64,000 bases of DNA, taken from contig NZ_JAPDRF010000005.1 in the NCBI RefSeq assembly GCF_040706615.1, forward strand, positions 744,001 through 808,000, given 5' to 3'. The notes beneath the pieces were generated by a model. It searched no databases, had not been told where the DNA came from, and saw nothing but the letters and a program-made list of their open reading frames with translations. A program made the translations under genes and the position numbers. Shown here piece after piece: positions 1 to 10,167 of this stretch (position 1 is its first letter; every line of letters starts with the position of its first letter). The DNA is from Lentisalinibacter sediminis (GTDB lineage: Bacteria > Pseudomonadota > Gammaproteobacteria > Steroidobacterales > Woeseiaceae).

Positions 1-226
1 TCTCGCTGGTACGGATGCCCAGCACGTGGCAGGCGTTGTTCATGGACAGGAAGGTCCGCGTGCTCGGCTGGGTGAAGTAGAGCATCGCCCGTCGGGTGGG
101 CAGCAGGTGCTGCAGGAAGCGGGCGCCCTCCGCCGGCTTGGCGACGGTCCGGACGGCGGTGGTCAGTTCGCAGAGTTCGTCCAGGAGCGGACGGTCGAAG
201 ATATCGGTATCGACGATATGGAACAT
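1..226 (-). CDS. pyrB: Aspartate carbamoyltransferase, N-terminal part (cut by window edge)
   Basis: This is the start of a gene reading leftward off the window; 75 codons are visible. The peptide contains YFTQPSTRTFLS at about residues 51-62. The S-T-R-T carbamoyl-phosphate-binding motif in that setting is characteristic of aspartate/ornithine carbamoyltransferases, and the surrounding residues fit the aspartate enzyme, which makes N-carbamoyl-aspartate for pyrimidine synthesis in the cytoplasm. The ATG at 224-226 has a GGGAG ribosome site six bases upstream. It is divergent from mlaA across 172 bases. The residues that separate aspartate from ornithine carbamoyltransferase lie in the missing C-terminal half, so the exact substrate is inferred. 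Confidence 0.72.
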   Translation of the reverse strand, partial: MFHIVDTDIFDRPLLDELCELTTAVRTVAKPAEGARFLQHLLPTRRAMLYFTQPSTRTFLSMNNACHVLGIRTSE

Positions 227-398
227 GCAGTACTCCCGCGGCGCGCGCAGGGATTATCGGGAAAGGAGGCCGGTCTGTCGATGTCGGTAAACCACCATGC
301 GGCGGCCCGAGGCTGGACGCTGCCGGCGTCCGCCTACTATAGTCTCGCAGGGTCGGCCCGTCGCCGGCGCAGAGTCCGAATAGCCCGAGAGCCTCTTC

Positions 399-1145
399 AT
401 GCAATCCGAACGGCCGACGCTGGTCCGCCCATTCCTGCTGACCGTCCTCCTGGTCCCGTTCCTGGGCGGTTGCGCGTCGCAACCCGAGTACCCGGGCGCC
501 ACACCGGATCCGCTGGAGCCGGTGAACCGGGTGACCTACCAGTTCAACGACGCGTTCGACCGGGTCCTGCTGAAGCCGGTCGCGAAGGGCTACAAGAAGG
601 TCACGCCGTCGCTGGTACGCCAGGGCGTCGGCAATTTCTTCAGCAATCTCGGGTATCCCTTCGTCATCTTCAACAACCTGCTCCAGGCCAAGCCGGAGGC
701 GGCCCTGTCGGATACCGGGCGGTTGCTGGTGAACACCACGGTCGGGCTCGGTGGGCTGATCGACGTCGGCTCGGACATCGGGCTGGAGAAACACAACGAG
801 GACTTCGGCCAGACTCTGGCGGTTTGGGGCGTGCCGGCCGGACCCTATGTGGTGCTGCCGTTCCTGGGGCCGGCGACGCTGCGCGACGCGATCTCGCGGC
901 CGGCGGACATCGGCTTCAACGGCCTCTACTACATCGACGAGTCCTCGATCCGGGACAAGCTGTTCGTGCTGGAGATCGTCGACATGCGGGCACGGCTGCT
1001 TTCGGTGGACTCACAGATCGAGGCGTCTAACGACCCGTATCTCTTCGTTCGCAGCTCCTACCTGCAGCGCAGGGAGTACCTCATCTACGATGGCGATCCG
1101 CCGATGGACGACTTCTTCGAAGAGGAATTCCTCGACGAGGAATAA
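399..1145 (+). CDS. mlaA: MlaA (VacJ) family outer-membrane lipoprotein
   Basis: The 248-residue protein has a lipoprotein signal peptide ending in the lipobox FLGGC (Cys25). The MlaA core follows: DPLEPVNRVTYQFND near residue 37, then a long conserved stretch through GLGGLIDVGSDIGLEKHNEDFGQTL and the GPYVVLPFLGPATLRDA motif near residue 148. In the family this outer-membrane lipoprotein removes phospholipid from the outer leaflet and passes it to the periplasmic carrier MlaC. The C-terminus is acidic (DDFFEEEFLDEE). The other mla genes are not in the window. The ATG at 399 puts the signal peptide in a normal position, though its ribosome site is weak. A REP cluster follows the stop directly. 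Confidence 0.92.
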   Translation: MQSERPTLVRPFLLTVLLVPFLGGCASQPEYPGATPDPLEPVNRVTYQFNDAFDRVLLKPVAKGYKKVTPSLVRQGVGNFFSNLGYPFVIFNNLLQAKPEAALSDTGRLLVNTTVGLGGLIDVGSDIGLEKHNEDFGQTLAVWGVPAGPYVVLPFLGPATLRDAISRPADIGFNGLYYIDESSIRDKLFVLEIVDMRARLLSVDSQIEASNDPYLFVRSSYLQRREYLIYDGDPPMDDFFEEEFLDEE

Positions 1146-1146
1146 T

Positions 1147-1215
1147 GTAGGAGGGACTGTAGGAGGGGCTTTAGCCCCGATTCCTTGAAAAATCGGGCCT
1201 GAAGGCCCTCCTGCA
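1147..1215. repeat. REP cluster A (GTAG-headed hairpins, inverted pair)
   Basis: A unit headed GTAGGAGG with hairpin GGGGC-TTTA-GCCCC is followed, after a short A/T-rich linker, by an inverted unit whose stem is GGGCC/GGCCC with a TTCA loop. A partial extra head (GTAGGAGGGACT) precedes the first unit. The cluster fills the gap between the convergent ends of mlaA and lon. The GTAG foot and imperfect palindrome match the classical REP form mobilised by RAYT transposases; related clusters occur at 4519, 31503 and 45728. Confidence 0.8.
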
Positions 1216-1222
1216 CGCCTGT

Positions 1223-3616
<2,394 letters not shown>

Positions 3617-3737
3617 TGCGTTACAGGAATGATGGTTGACTCCGGAACGCAGAGATGGTGCCGCGCACGAGCGTTTCAATCCCCGGCGCTCGTGGTCGGC
3701 TGCGGTGCCGGCCGAGTGTTTCCGACCGGACGGTGAC

Positions 3738-4484
3738 TCAGCGGCGGGGGTTCCACCCGTGGTTGGGGTGGCGCTTCACCAGGCGTGGGTCGCGGAACAG
3801 CAGGATGAGCAGGCCGCCCGCGACGAAACCGCCCACGTGGGCCCAGAAGGCGACGCCGCCGCCCTGCGAGCCGATGGTGCTGAAACCGCTGATGAGCTGC
3901 AGCAGGAACCAGTAGCCGAGCATGAACACGGCGGGTACGGCGATGGTGGTGATGTAGAAGCCGAACACGATCAGCATATGTACCCGCACCTTCGGGTACA
4001 GCAGGATGTAGGCGCCCATGACGCCGCCGATGGCGCCGGAAGCGCCCACCATGGGGATGGTGGAGTCCGGGTCGAACACGGTCTGCAGGGCCGCCGCCGC
4101 GAGGCCGCACAGCAGGTAGAAGATCACGAAGCGGCTGTGGCCCATGGAGTCCTCGACGTTGTTGCCGAAGATGTAGAGGAACCACATGTTGCCGATCAGG
4201 TGGAACCAGCCGCCATGCAGGAACATGGACGTGATGGTGGTGTACCAGGTGGAGCTGTCGCCCAGCACGCAGGTGATGCCCGGCCCCAGCGGCACCCGGG
4301 TGCCGGGAGACGCCGTCTGCAGTACCTCGCCGGGGATCAGCGCCAGGTTGCACATCGAGCGCGATAGCGCCGGCTCCGTGCCGAGGCCCTGCACCAGCAC
4401 CCAGGCGAGCACGTTCAGCCCGATGAGCGTCCAGGTCGCATAGGGCGTCAGGAAGTGCGGGTTCTCGTCGCGTAGCGGAAACAT
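3738..4484 (-). CDS. Rhomboid family intramembrane serine protease
   Basis: This 248-residue inner-membrane protein has six or more hydrophobic segments. It carries the rhomboid signature: HGGWFHLIGNMWFLY (Asn99 as oxyanion residue), nucleophile Ser149 in GASGA on a membrane helix, and His216 in FWAHVGGFVAGG. Rhomboids cut transmembrane substrates inside the bilayer; the substrate here is unknown. The ATG at 4482-4484 has a GAGAG site seven bases upstream. The frame stays open further upstream, but that stretch crosses a REP element and is not protein-like. It shares its strand with lon 121 bases downstream. It resembles general rhomboids rather than the shorter rhombosortases. Confidence 0.9.
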   Translation of the reverse strand: MFPLRDENPHFLTPYATWTLIGLNVLAWVLVQGLGTEPALSRSMCNLALIPGEVLQTASPGTRVPLGPGITCVLGDSSTWYTTITSMFLHGGWFHLIGNMWFLYIFGNNVEDSMGHSRFVIFYLLCGLAAAALQTVFDPDSTIPMVGASGAIGGVMGAYILLYPKVRVHMLIVFGFYITTIAVPAVFMLGYWFLLQLISGFSTIGSQGGGVAFWAHVGGFVAGGLLILLFRDPRLVKRHPNHGWNPRR

Positions 4485-4518
4485 CGATGGCTCTCGTTCG
4501 TGCGGCGTCGGGCTATCA

Positions 4519-4571
4519 TGTAGGAGCGCCTTCAGGCGCGAAACGCGGTCGGGGCTAAAGCCCCTCCTACA
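4519..4571. repeat. REP cluster B (inverted pair)
   Basis: Two GTAG-headed hairpin units face each other. The first stem is GCGCC/GGCGC with a TTCA loop and the second, inverted, is GGGGC/GCCCC with a TTTA loop. The stem bases differ between units but pairing is kept. Unusually, this pair fills most of the 103-bp gap between two divergently transcribed genes, where promoters are expected. Confidence 0.8.
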
Positions 4572-4587
4572 GGTACAGGCAAACAGG

Positions 4588-5298
4588 ATGGTGACGATGC
4601 CACAGCTTTTCAAAGTGATCACTGCAATATTCCTCATTGCGGGTGCGCCCGTGCAGGCCGCCACCGTCGCCGTCATAGGCACCGGAGACGTCGGCGGCGC
4701 GCTGGGTCCGCGGCTCGCCGCGCTCGGCCATACGGTGGTCTACGGCTCGCGCACACCGGAGGCGGAACGGGTGCGTGAACTCGTCGAAGGCACGCCGGGC
4801 GAGGCATCCGCCGCAACCCCGGCCGGCGCCGCGGCGGCGGCGGAGATCGTGATCCTGGCCGTACCCGCCGCAGTGGCGGTCGAGGTGACGGAAAGTCTGG
4901 GCGATCTGGCCGGCAAGCTCGTCATCGATCCCACCAATCCGTTCCGCTTCACCGAGGACCGCCTGGCCGTGCGGACCATCGACGATTCCATGACGGAGCG
5001 CATCCAGGCGGCCGCCCCGGGTGCGCGAGTGGTAAAGGCGTTCAACACGCTCTCCTGGCAGACCATGGTGGATCCCGCCATAGCGGGCGGGCCGGTGACC
5101 ATCCCGCTGGCAGGTGACGACGCGGCGGCGAAAGGACGGGTCGCCGAGCTGGTCCGGGAGCTCGGTCTCGAGGCGCTGGACGTAGGCCCGGCGCGCTACG
5201 CGCGTGAGATCGAGGGTATGCTGATACTCTGGATGAACGCGCGGCTTAACGGCCGGGGATTCGACTACCACCTGCGGCCGACAGCCGGACGCCTGTGA
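4588..5298 (+). CDS. Exported NADP-binding oxidoreductase-like protein (F420-reductase fold)
   Basis: The 236-residue protein begins with a hydrophobic leader (residues 5-24, ending PVQA) and goes straight into a Rossmann dinucleotide-binding motif, VAVIGTGDVGGALG. The later blocks VVYGSRTPE, VIDPTNPFRF and KAFNTLSW are those of the NADP-dependent F420 reductase/STEAP-like family, in which SRT contacts the NADP phosphate. The leader looks like a cleavable signal peptide, which is odd because this fold normally works in the cytoplasm. No in-frame start exists between the leader and the nucleotide motif. Start is either 4588 or the ATG at 4597. It precedes the ThDP enzyme gene by 16 bases and is likely co-transcribed. 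The true reaction is unknown. Confidence 0.75.
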   Translation: MVTMPQLFKVITAIFLIAGAPVQAATVAVIGTGDVGGALGPRLAALGHTVVYGSRTPEAERVRELVEGTPGEASAATPAGAAAAAEIVILAVPAAVAVEVTESLGDLAGKLVIDPTNPFRFTEDRLAVRTIDDSMTERIQAAAPGARVVKAFNTLSWQTMVDPAIAGGPVTIPLAGDDAAAKGRVAELVRELGLEALDVGPARYAREIEGMLILWMNARLNGRGFDYHLRPTAGRL

Positions 5299-5314
5299 TC
5301 AACGGAGAGCGGAC

Positions 5315-7048
5315 ATGAAACGCAGCGGCGCCTGGCTCGCGGCGAGAGCCCTGGAGAATATCGGTGTGCGTTACACCTTCGGCGTGCCGGGGGTCCACAA
5401 CACCGAGATCTACGACGAGCTGAACCGCAGCGAGCAGATCACGCCGGTGCTGGTCACTCACGAGCAGGGCGGCAGCTTCATGGCCGAGGCCTGGAGCCGG
5501 GTCTCCGATTCCATCGGTTGCCTTGTGATCGTGCCGGCGGCCGGCATGACCCATGCCATGAGCGGCATCGGCGAGGCGTATCTCGACGGCGTGCCGCTGC
5601 TGGTAATCTCCGGCGGTATCCGTCGCGACTCGGGTCGCCACTACCAGCTGCACGAGCTGGACCAGCAGCAGGTGCTGGACGGTATCACCAAGGCAGCCTT
5701 TCTGGTGGATCGGCACGAAGACGTGGTACCGAAGATCTACGAGGCAGCAGAGATCGCCACTTCGGGGCTGCCCGGCCCGGTGTTCGTGGAGATCGCGAGC
5801 AACGTGCAGATGTTCACGGCCGACGTCGAGGAGCCGCAGCCCTACCGGCCCTCGTACGAGCCGCCGGCGCCCGAGGCCGCGCTGGTGGAGCGGGCGGCGG
5901 AGATACTGCTGGCGGCGGAACGGCCCGGACTCTACCTCGGCTGGGGCGCGCGCGAAGCCACGGCATACAGCGTGGAGATCGCGGACCTGCTGGGCGCGCC
6001 TGTCGCGACGACGATGCAGGGCATCAGCGTGTTCCCCCACGACCACGCACTGCACACGGGCATGGGTTTCGGACCCTCCGCCGTGCCGGCGGCCCGCAAC
6101 GCCTTCGCGAAGGTGGATTGCCTGCTCGCCGTGGGCGTGCGCTTCGCCGAACTCGCGACCGGCAGCTATGGCATGGAGATACCGGAGCAGCTGATCCATG
6201 CCGATATCGATCCCCGAGTGTTCGACAAGAATTATCCCGCCACCGTTGCCATCGAGGCGGACGGCGCGAAGTTCATGCAGGCGCTGCGCGACGAGCTGAA
6301 GAAGCGGCGCGAGACACCCGTGGCGCACAACGAACTGCGCCAGAGTATCCGCGAAGACAAGGAGGCTTTCTTCGCCAGCTGGCGGGAGAAGAGCAGCGAC
6401 GAAAAGGTCAGCCCGGGCATCTTTTTCCGCGCGTTGCGCGAGCAGCTCGACCGGGACTGCTACGTCGTGGTTGACGACGGCAATCACACTTTCCTTACCG
6501 CCGAGCAGTTCCCGGTGTACGAGTCGAGGCATCTCATCTCGCCCACCGACTTCAACTGCATGGGCTACTGCGTGCCCGGCACCATCGGCGTGAAACTGGC
6601 GCATCCGGACAAGCAGGTCTGTGCCATCGTCGGCGACGGCGCGTTCATGATGACGGCGCTGGAGATACTCACCGCAGCCAGCAACGGCATCGGCGCCATC
6701 TTCTTCGTCTTCCACGACGGCGAGCTGGCGCAGATCTCCCAGTTCCAGTCGCTGCCGCTGAAGGAGAAGACCTGCACGGTCATCGGCGACCTGAAGGTGG
6801 AGGGCGTCGCGACGGCCACCGGGGCGGCCTATCTGCCGATGGCGAACGACGGCGACGTGGACCGGGTGATCGGCGAGGCGCTGGCCATCGCCGCCGATGG
6901 TCGGCCGGTCATCGTGGACGTGAACATCGACTACTCGCGCAAGAGCGTGTTCACCGAGGGCGTGGTCAAGGTCAACCTGGGCCGCTTCCCGTTCCGCCAG
7001 AAGGTGCGCTATATCGGCCGGGCGCTGAAACGCCACACGATCGGCTAA
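5315..7048 (+). CDS. Thiamine-diphosphate-dependent enzyme, acetolactate synthase-like
   Basis: The 577-residue protein has the three-domain layout of the ThDP decarboxylase/carboligase family. The N-terminal pyrimidine-binding domain carries the activating glutamate (Glu50 in VTHEQGGSF), followed by a central domain and a C-terminal pyrophosphate domain with GDG at 440-442. Where the family usually has NN about 25 residues after GDG, this protein has His467-Asp468 (VFHDGEL). Asp can still bind the metal, but the pair is atypical. There is no clear match to biosynthetic IlvB or to the AlsS-like gene at 27748, so the substrate is unknown. It follows the exported oxidoreductase gene closely. 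Confidence 0.8.
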   Translation: MKRSGAWLAARALENIGVRYTFGVPGVHNTEIYDELNRSEQITPVLVTHEQGGSFMAEAWSRVSDSIGCLVIVPAAGMTHAMSGIGEAYLDGVPLLVISGGIRRDSGRHYQLHELDQQQVLDGITKAAFLVDRHEDVVPKIYEAAEIATSGLPGPVFVEIASNVQMFTADVEEPQPYRPSYEPPAPEAALVERAAEILLAAERPGLYLGWGAREATAYSVEIADLLGAPVATTMQGISVFPHDHALHTGMGFGPSAVPAARNAFAKVDCLLAVGVRFAELATGSYGMEIPEQLIHADIDPRVFDKNYPATVAIEADGAKFMQALRDELKKRRETPVAHNELRQSIREDKEAFFASWREKSSDEKVSPGIFFRALREQLDRDCYVVVDDGNHTFLTAEQFPVYESRHLISPTDFNCMGYCVPGTIGVKLAHPDKQVCAIVGDGAFMMTALEILTAASNGIGAIFFVFHDGELAQISQFQSLPLKEKTCTVIGDLKVEGVATATGAAYLPMANDGDVDRVIGEALAIAADGRPVIVDVNIDYSRKSVFTEGVVKVNLGRFPFRQKVRYIGRALKRHTIG

Positions 7049-7069
7049 GGTCCGGCAGCTAAGGTCCGG
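7044..7069. repeat. 12-bp direct repeat spanning a stop codon
   Basis: GCTAAGGTCCGG occurs at 7044-7055 and again at 7058-7069, a 14-base period. The first copy contains the TAA stop of the ThDP enzyme gene. It looks like a small tandem duplication and has no obvious function. Confidence 0.6.
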
Positions 7070-7100
7070 GTGCCAGAATCCGGCGGCGGCCGGGGTCTGG

Positions 7101-8699
7101 TCAGGCGGCGCGGCCGGCGAACCTGCCGCCGAGCAGGCAGCCGCCCAGGAAGGTCCCCTCCAAGCCGCGCTTGCCGTTCATGCCGCCGCCGCCGAAGCCG
7201 GCCGCCTCGCCGGCGGCGAACAGGCCGGGGATCGGTTGGCCTGCGGCGTCCAGCACGCGGGAATCGAGATCCGTCTGCAGGCCGCCCATGCTCTTGCGGC
7301 TGATGATGAATTCCCGGATCACGACGAACGGGCCGGCCTTCGGGTCGGCGATCTTCTGCGCGTTGCAGGTGCGCAGCCGGTCGCCGGTCCAGCGGCGGGC
7401 GAAGGCGATGCGGCGCAGCTGGTCGTCGTTGTGGAAACGCGGCCCGAGGTCGATCAGGCGGTCGTAACGGGTCACCGCGTCTGCGACCGCATCGAGTTCC
7501 ACCGAGCCGTCGCCGACCAGCTCGTTCATCTGCGCCACCAGCTCTTCGAGCGTGTCGGCGACGAGGAAGTCCGGTGAGTTCGCGACCAGCTCGTCGAACA
7601 GCCAGCGATTGCCCCGCAGCAGGTCGCGGGCCACGGCGAGCCGCTTCTTGTCGCGGAAGGATGGATTGAACTCGGCGCCGGAGATCGCCAGCTCCTTCAG
7701 CGCGATCTTCCGGTTCAGGAGTTGCCATGAGTAGGCCCGCTCCTGTCTGCAGATCTGCGCGACCAGGTCGTGGGTGTCGTAGCCGGTCACCAGCGGCTGC
7801 GGGCCGATGCGCTCGCCCCGCCAGTTCAGCCACAGGGCGGATTTCGGCGGCACCAGCGACAGGCCGTGGTGGGGCTTGCGTGGCTTCCAGTGCGGGATGC
7901 CGGCCGCATAGTTCCACTGCCAGTCCAGGTGGGTGATGGCCGCGCCGTGGGCGGCGGCCGCATCGTGCAGCATGCCGTCGGCGTACTTGTGGGAACCGTT
8001 CAGGAGGACCTCGGGCGGGTCGCTCCAGTCCGCGTGCCAGTTCTGGCGTACCCGTTCCAGGTCGCCGTTGATGCCGCCGGCCGCGATGATCACGGACTCT
8101 GCCGTGGCCTCGAACGCCTCTCCGCCGTCCTCCGTGCGGCCGCGGCAGCCGGTGATGCACCCTTCGTGAGTCGTCAGGGTACCCACCCGATGGCCGAACC
8201 GGCACTCCAGGAGTTCCTTGCGCGGGTGGTCCAGCAAGCGTTGCGCCAGCACCACGGCGAGTTCGTAGCCGGTCCCCCAGACGATGTGCCAGCGGGGCAC
8301 CGAGTTGCCCGGCACGTACAGGCCGCGTTCCACCCACAGCGGCATCGGCATGAAATCGACGCCGAGGCCGGTGAGCCATTCGTAGACGTCGGGCACCGAG
8401 CGTTCCACGTAGGCCTCGGCCCAGGCGCGGGGCCAGTGATCGTCGGCGCCCAATTCGCCGAATGCCAGCCAGTCGTCCAGACCGAGGGCCTGGCTGTCTC
8501 GGATGCGGTGCTTGCGCTGCAGGGGCGAGTCGGCGAACCAGATGCCGCCGAAACTCTCCTTCGCCAGGCCGCCGAAGTTTTCCTCCGCATCCCGGTCCAG
8601 GATCAGCACGCGCCGGCCACGTTCCAGTGCCTCCCACGCCGCGGCGATGCCCGCGATGCCGCCGCCGATCACGATGACGTCTGCCTGGTAGCGGTGCAT
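7101..8699 (-). CDS. FAD-binding dehydrogenase, 3-ketosteroid dehydrogenase/fumarate reductase type
   Basis: The 532-residue protein starts with a dinucleotide-binding motif (VIVIGGGIAGIAAAWEA), followed by LILDRD at the end of the second strand. It ends with GLFAAGEAAGFGGGGMNGKRGLEGTFLGGCLLGG, the C-terminal flavin-binding block of KstD/fumarate-reductase-like flavoproteins. Such enzymes desaturate or reduce carbon-carbon bonds; the substrate cannot be read here. The ATG at 8697-8699 has a strong AGGAGGGG site six bases upstream, so I reject the longer upstream frame. It is convergent with the ThDP enzyme gene and divergent from the RND efflux operon. Confidence 0.85.
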   Translation of the reverse strand: MHRYQADVIVIGGGIAGIAAAWEALERGRRVLILDRDAEENFGGLAKESFGGIWFADSPLQRKHRIRDSQALGLDDWLAFGELGADDHWPRAWAEAYVERSVPDVYEWLTGLGVDFMPMPLWVERGLYVPGNSVPRWHIVWGTGYELAVVLAQRLLDHPRKELLECRFGHRVGTLTTHEGCITGCRGRTEDGGEAFEATAESVIIAAGGINGDLERVRQNWHADWSDPPEVLLNGSHKYADGMLHDAAAAHGAAITHLDWQWNYAAGIPHWKPRKPHHGLSLVPPKSALWLNWRGERIGPQPLVTGYDTHDLVAQICRQERAYSWQLLNRKIALKELAISGAEFNPSFRDKKRLAVARDLLRGNRWLFDELVANSPDFLVADTLEELVAQMNELVGDGSVELDAVADAVTRYDRLIDLGPRFHNDDQLRRIAFARRWTGDRLRTCNAQKIADPKAGPFVVIREFIISRKSMGGLQTDLDSRVLDAAGQPIPGLFAAGEAAGFGGGGMNGKRGLEGTFLGGCLLGGRFAGRAA

Positions 8700-8891
8700 G
8701 TGCTCCCCTCCTGCCGGCGCGGCCGCCGGCTCTGGAATTCTGCCGGAAGACCCCAATTATGGCGCGACGGAGCCGGCCCGTCTTGCGGGCTGCCCGGATT
8801 CCCCGGTCGGTCCGGATCGCGATGTAATGAACGATTTGCCTCCGCCGGCATCGAATTCCCGGCCGGATGGGCAAGGGGCTTGACTGATTTA

Positions 8892-8913
8892 GTGCTATAG
8901 TTGACTATAACAC
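8892..8913. promoter_or_regulatory. Near-perfect inverted repeat, likely operator of the RND efflux operon
   Basis: GTGCTATAGT and ACTATAACAC flank a TG centre; 9 of 10 positions pair. A TTGACT hexamer (8880-8885) lies just upstream and another TTGACT overlaps the palindrome. It sits in the longest intergenic gap of the window (8700-8964), between the divergent flavoprotein and efflux genes. The size and symmetry fit a TetR- or MarR-type dimer site, but no such regulator gene is adjacent. Confidence 0.55.
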
Positions 8914-8964
8914 CGTGTCCGGCGGCCTTCCCGACAGTGATCGCCGGCAGATTCGTGGCAGATC

Positions 8965-10167
8965 GTGAAACGACAGTTACCCATGAAACGAAAGATACTC
9001 CGCTTTACCGTGATCGTCGCCATCCTCGCCACGGCGGTGGGCGGCACGATATTCATGTCCATGAGTAAGCCGCCGCCACAGACCCGGGAGATTGCGCAAA
9101 TCGATCCGCTGGTGGAAGTGATGCCGCTGGAGGAGACCGCGGTCGACTTCCGGGTCACCACCCAGGGCACCGTGCGGCCGCGCACGGAGACCGTGCTGAG
9201 CGCCGAGGTGTCCGGGCCCATCGTCTGGATCTCGCCGAAGTTCGTCGCCGGCGGCGTCTTCGGCAAGGGCGAGGAACTGCTGCGCATCGACCCGACCAAC
9301 TACCGGGTGGCGGTGGAACAGGCGGAAGCGCTGCTGAAGCAGCGCGAGATCGAGTATGAAGGGTCGAAGAAGCTGCAGCTGAGCGGCTACCGGGCCGAAG
9401 CAGATCTCGCCTCCGCAGCAGCCGCCCTGGCCACGGCCCGGGCGGAACTGACCCGGGCGAAGCGGGACCTGGAGCGCACCCGCATCACGCTCCCCTACGA
9501 CGGCATGGTGCGGGCCAAGGAAGCCGACCTCGGCCAGTACGTGACGCCGGGTACGCGCGTCGCCGTCACCTTTGCCACGGATTACGCCGAGATCCGCCTG
9601 CCGCTGACCGACCGGGATCTGGCGTTCGTGGACCTGCCCGAGCCCGGAGCGCTCACCGAGGGCGGCGCGGTCGAAGGGCCGGCCGTGCGGCTGACTGCCG
9701 AACGTGAGGGCCGCGCCGAAACCTGGGGGGCGCGCATCGTGCGCACCGAGGGCGTGGTGGACGAGACCAACCGGGTGACCTATGCCGTGGCCCGGATCCA
9801 GGATCCGTACGGCCTCGAGACCGGCAACGACGACCGCTCGCCGCTGCCCATGGGCGCATTCGTGGCGGCGGAGATCGACGGCGTCACCATGGACGACATC
9901 ATCCGCGTTCCCCGCCGGGCGCTGCGGGCGAACAACCAGCTGCTCTTCGTCGACGAAGACAGCCGCCTGCGCATTCGTTCGGTCGACATCATCCGTGCTG
10001 ACGCGGAGTACGCCTACCTGCACAGTGACTCGGTGAAGGGCCAGCGCATCACCCTGACGGCGCTCGAGTCGCCCATCAACGGGATGCGGGTGCGGACCGC
10101 GGCTGGAGACCGCGCCGAAAGAGAGCGTCTCGCCGCCGGCGCGGAGCAGCAGGGCGGCGCGCAATGA
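8965..10167 (+). CDS. RND efflux periplasmic adaptor (HlyD/MFP family)
   Basis: The 400-residue protein has an N-terminal membrane anchor or signal (ILRFTVIVAILATAVGG). Next comes a lipoyl-like half (TVRPRTETVLSAEVSGPIVWISPKF), then a helical hairpin rich in Ala/Arg/Glu (about 115-170), the second lipoyl half (TLPYDGMVRAKEADLGQYVTPGT), and beta-barrel and membrane-proximal domains. Adaptors join the inner-membrane pump to an outer-membrane channel; no TolC-like gene is nearby. The start could be the GTG at 8965 or the ATG at 8983; neither has a strong ribosome site. Its stop overlaps the pump start as ATGA. Confidence 0.9.
   Translation: MKRQLPMKRKILRFTVIVAILATAVGGTIFMSMSKPPPQTREIAQIDPLVEVMPLEETAVDFRVTTQGTVRPRTETVLSAEVSGPIVWISPKFVAGGVFGKGEELLRIDPTNYRVAVEQAEALLKQREIEYEGSKKLQLSGYRAEADLASAAAALATARAELTRAKRDLERTRITLPYDGMVRAKEADLGQYVTPGTRVAVTFATDYAEIRLPLTDRDLAFVDLPEPGALTEGGAVEGPAVRLTAEREGRAETWGARIVRTEGVVDETNRVTYAVARIQDPYGLETGNDDRSPLPMGAFVAAEIDGVTMDDIIRVPRRALRANNQLLFVDEDSRLRIRSVDIIRADAEYAYLHSDSVKGQRITLTALESPINGMRVRTAAGDRAERERLAAGAEQQGGAQ

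Noticed and set aside
3738..4484. Rhomboid as the rhombosortase for the GlyGly-CTERM protein
   Set aside because: Its length and the HGGWFHLIGNMW and GASGA context match general rhomboids, and it is 43 kb from the target.
4485..4682. 66-codon N-terminal extension of the rhomboid
   Set aside because: It is translated across the REP pair and the opposite gene; the ATG at 4484 has a ribosome site and gives the normal rhomboid start.
5246..7036. Open frame of 596 codons antisense to the ThDP enzyme gene
   Set aside because: Composition is typical of a high-GC shadow frame; the plus-strand gene has all family motifs.
7044..7069. Tandem 12-bp repeat as a regulatory site
   Set aside because: It spans a stop codon between convergent genes, so a slippage duplication is the simpler reading.
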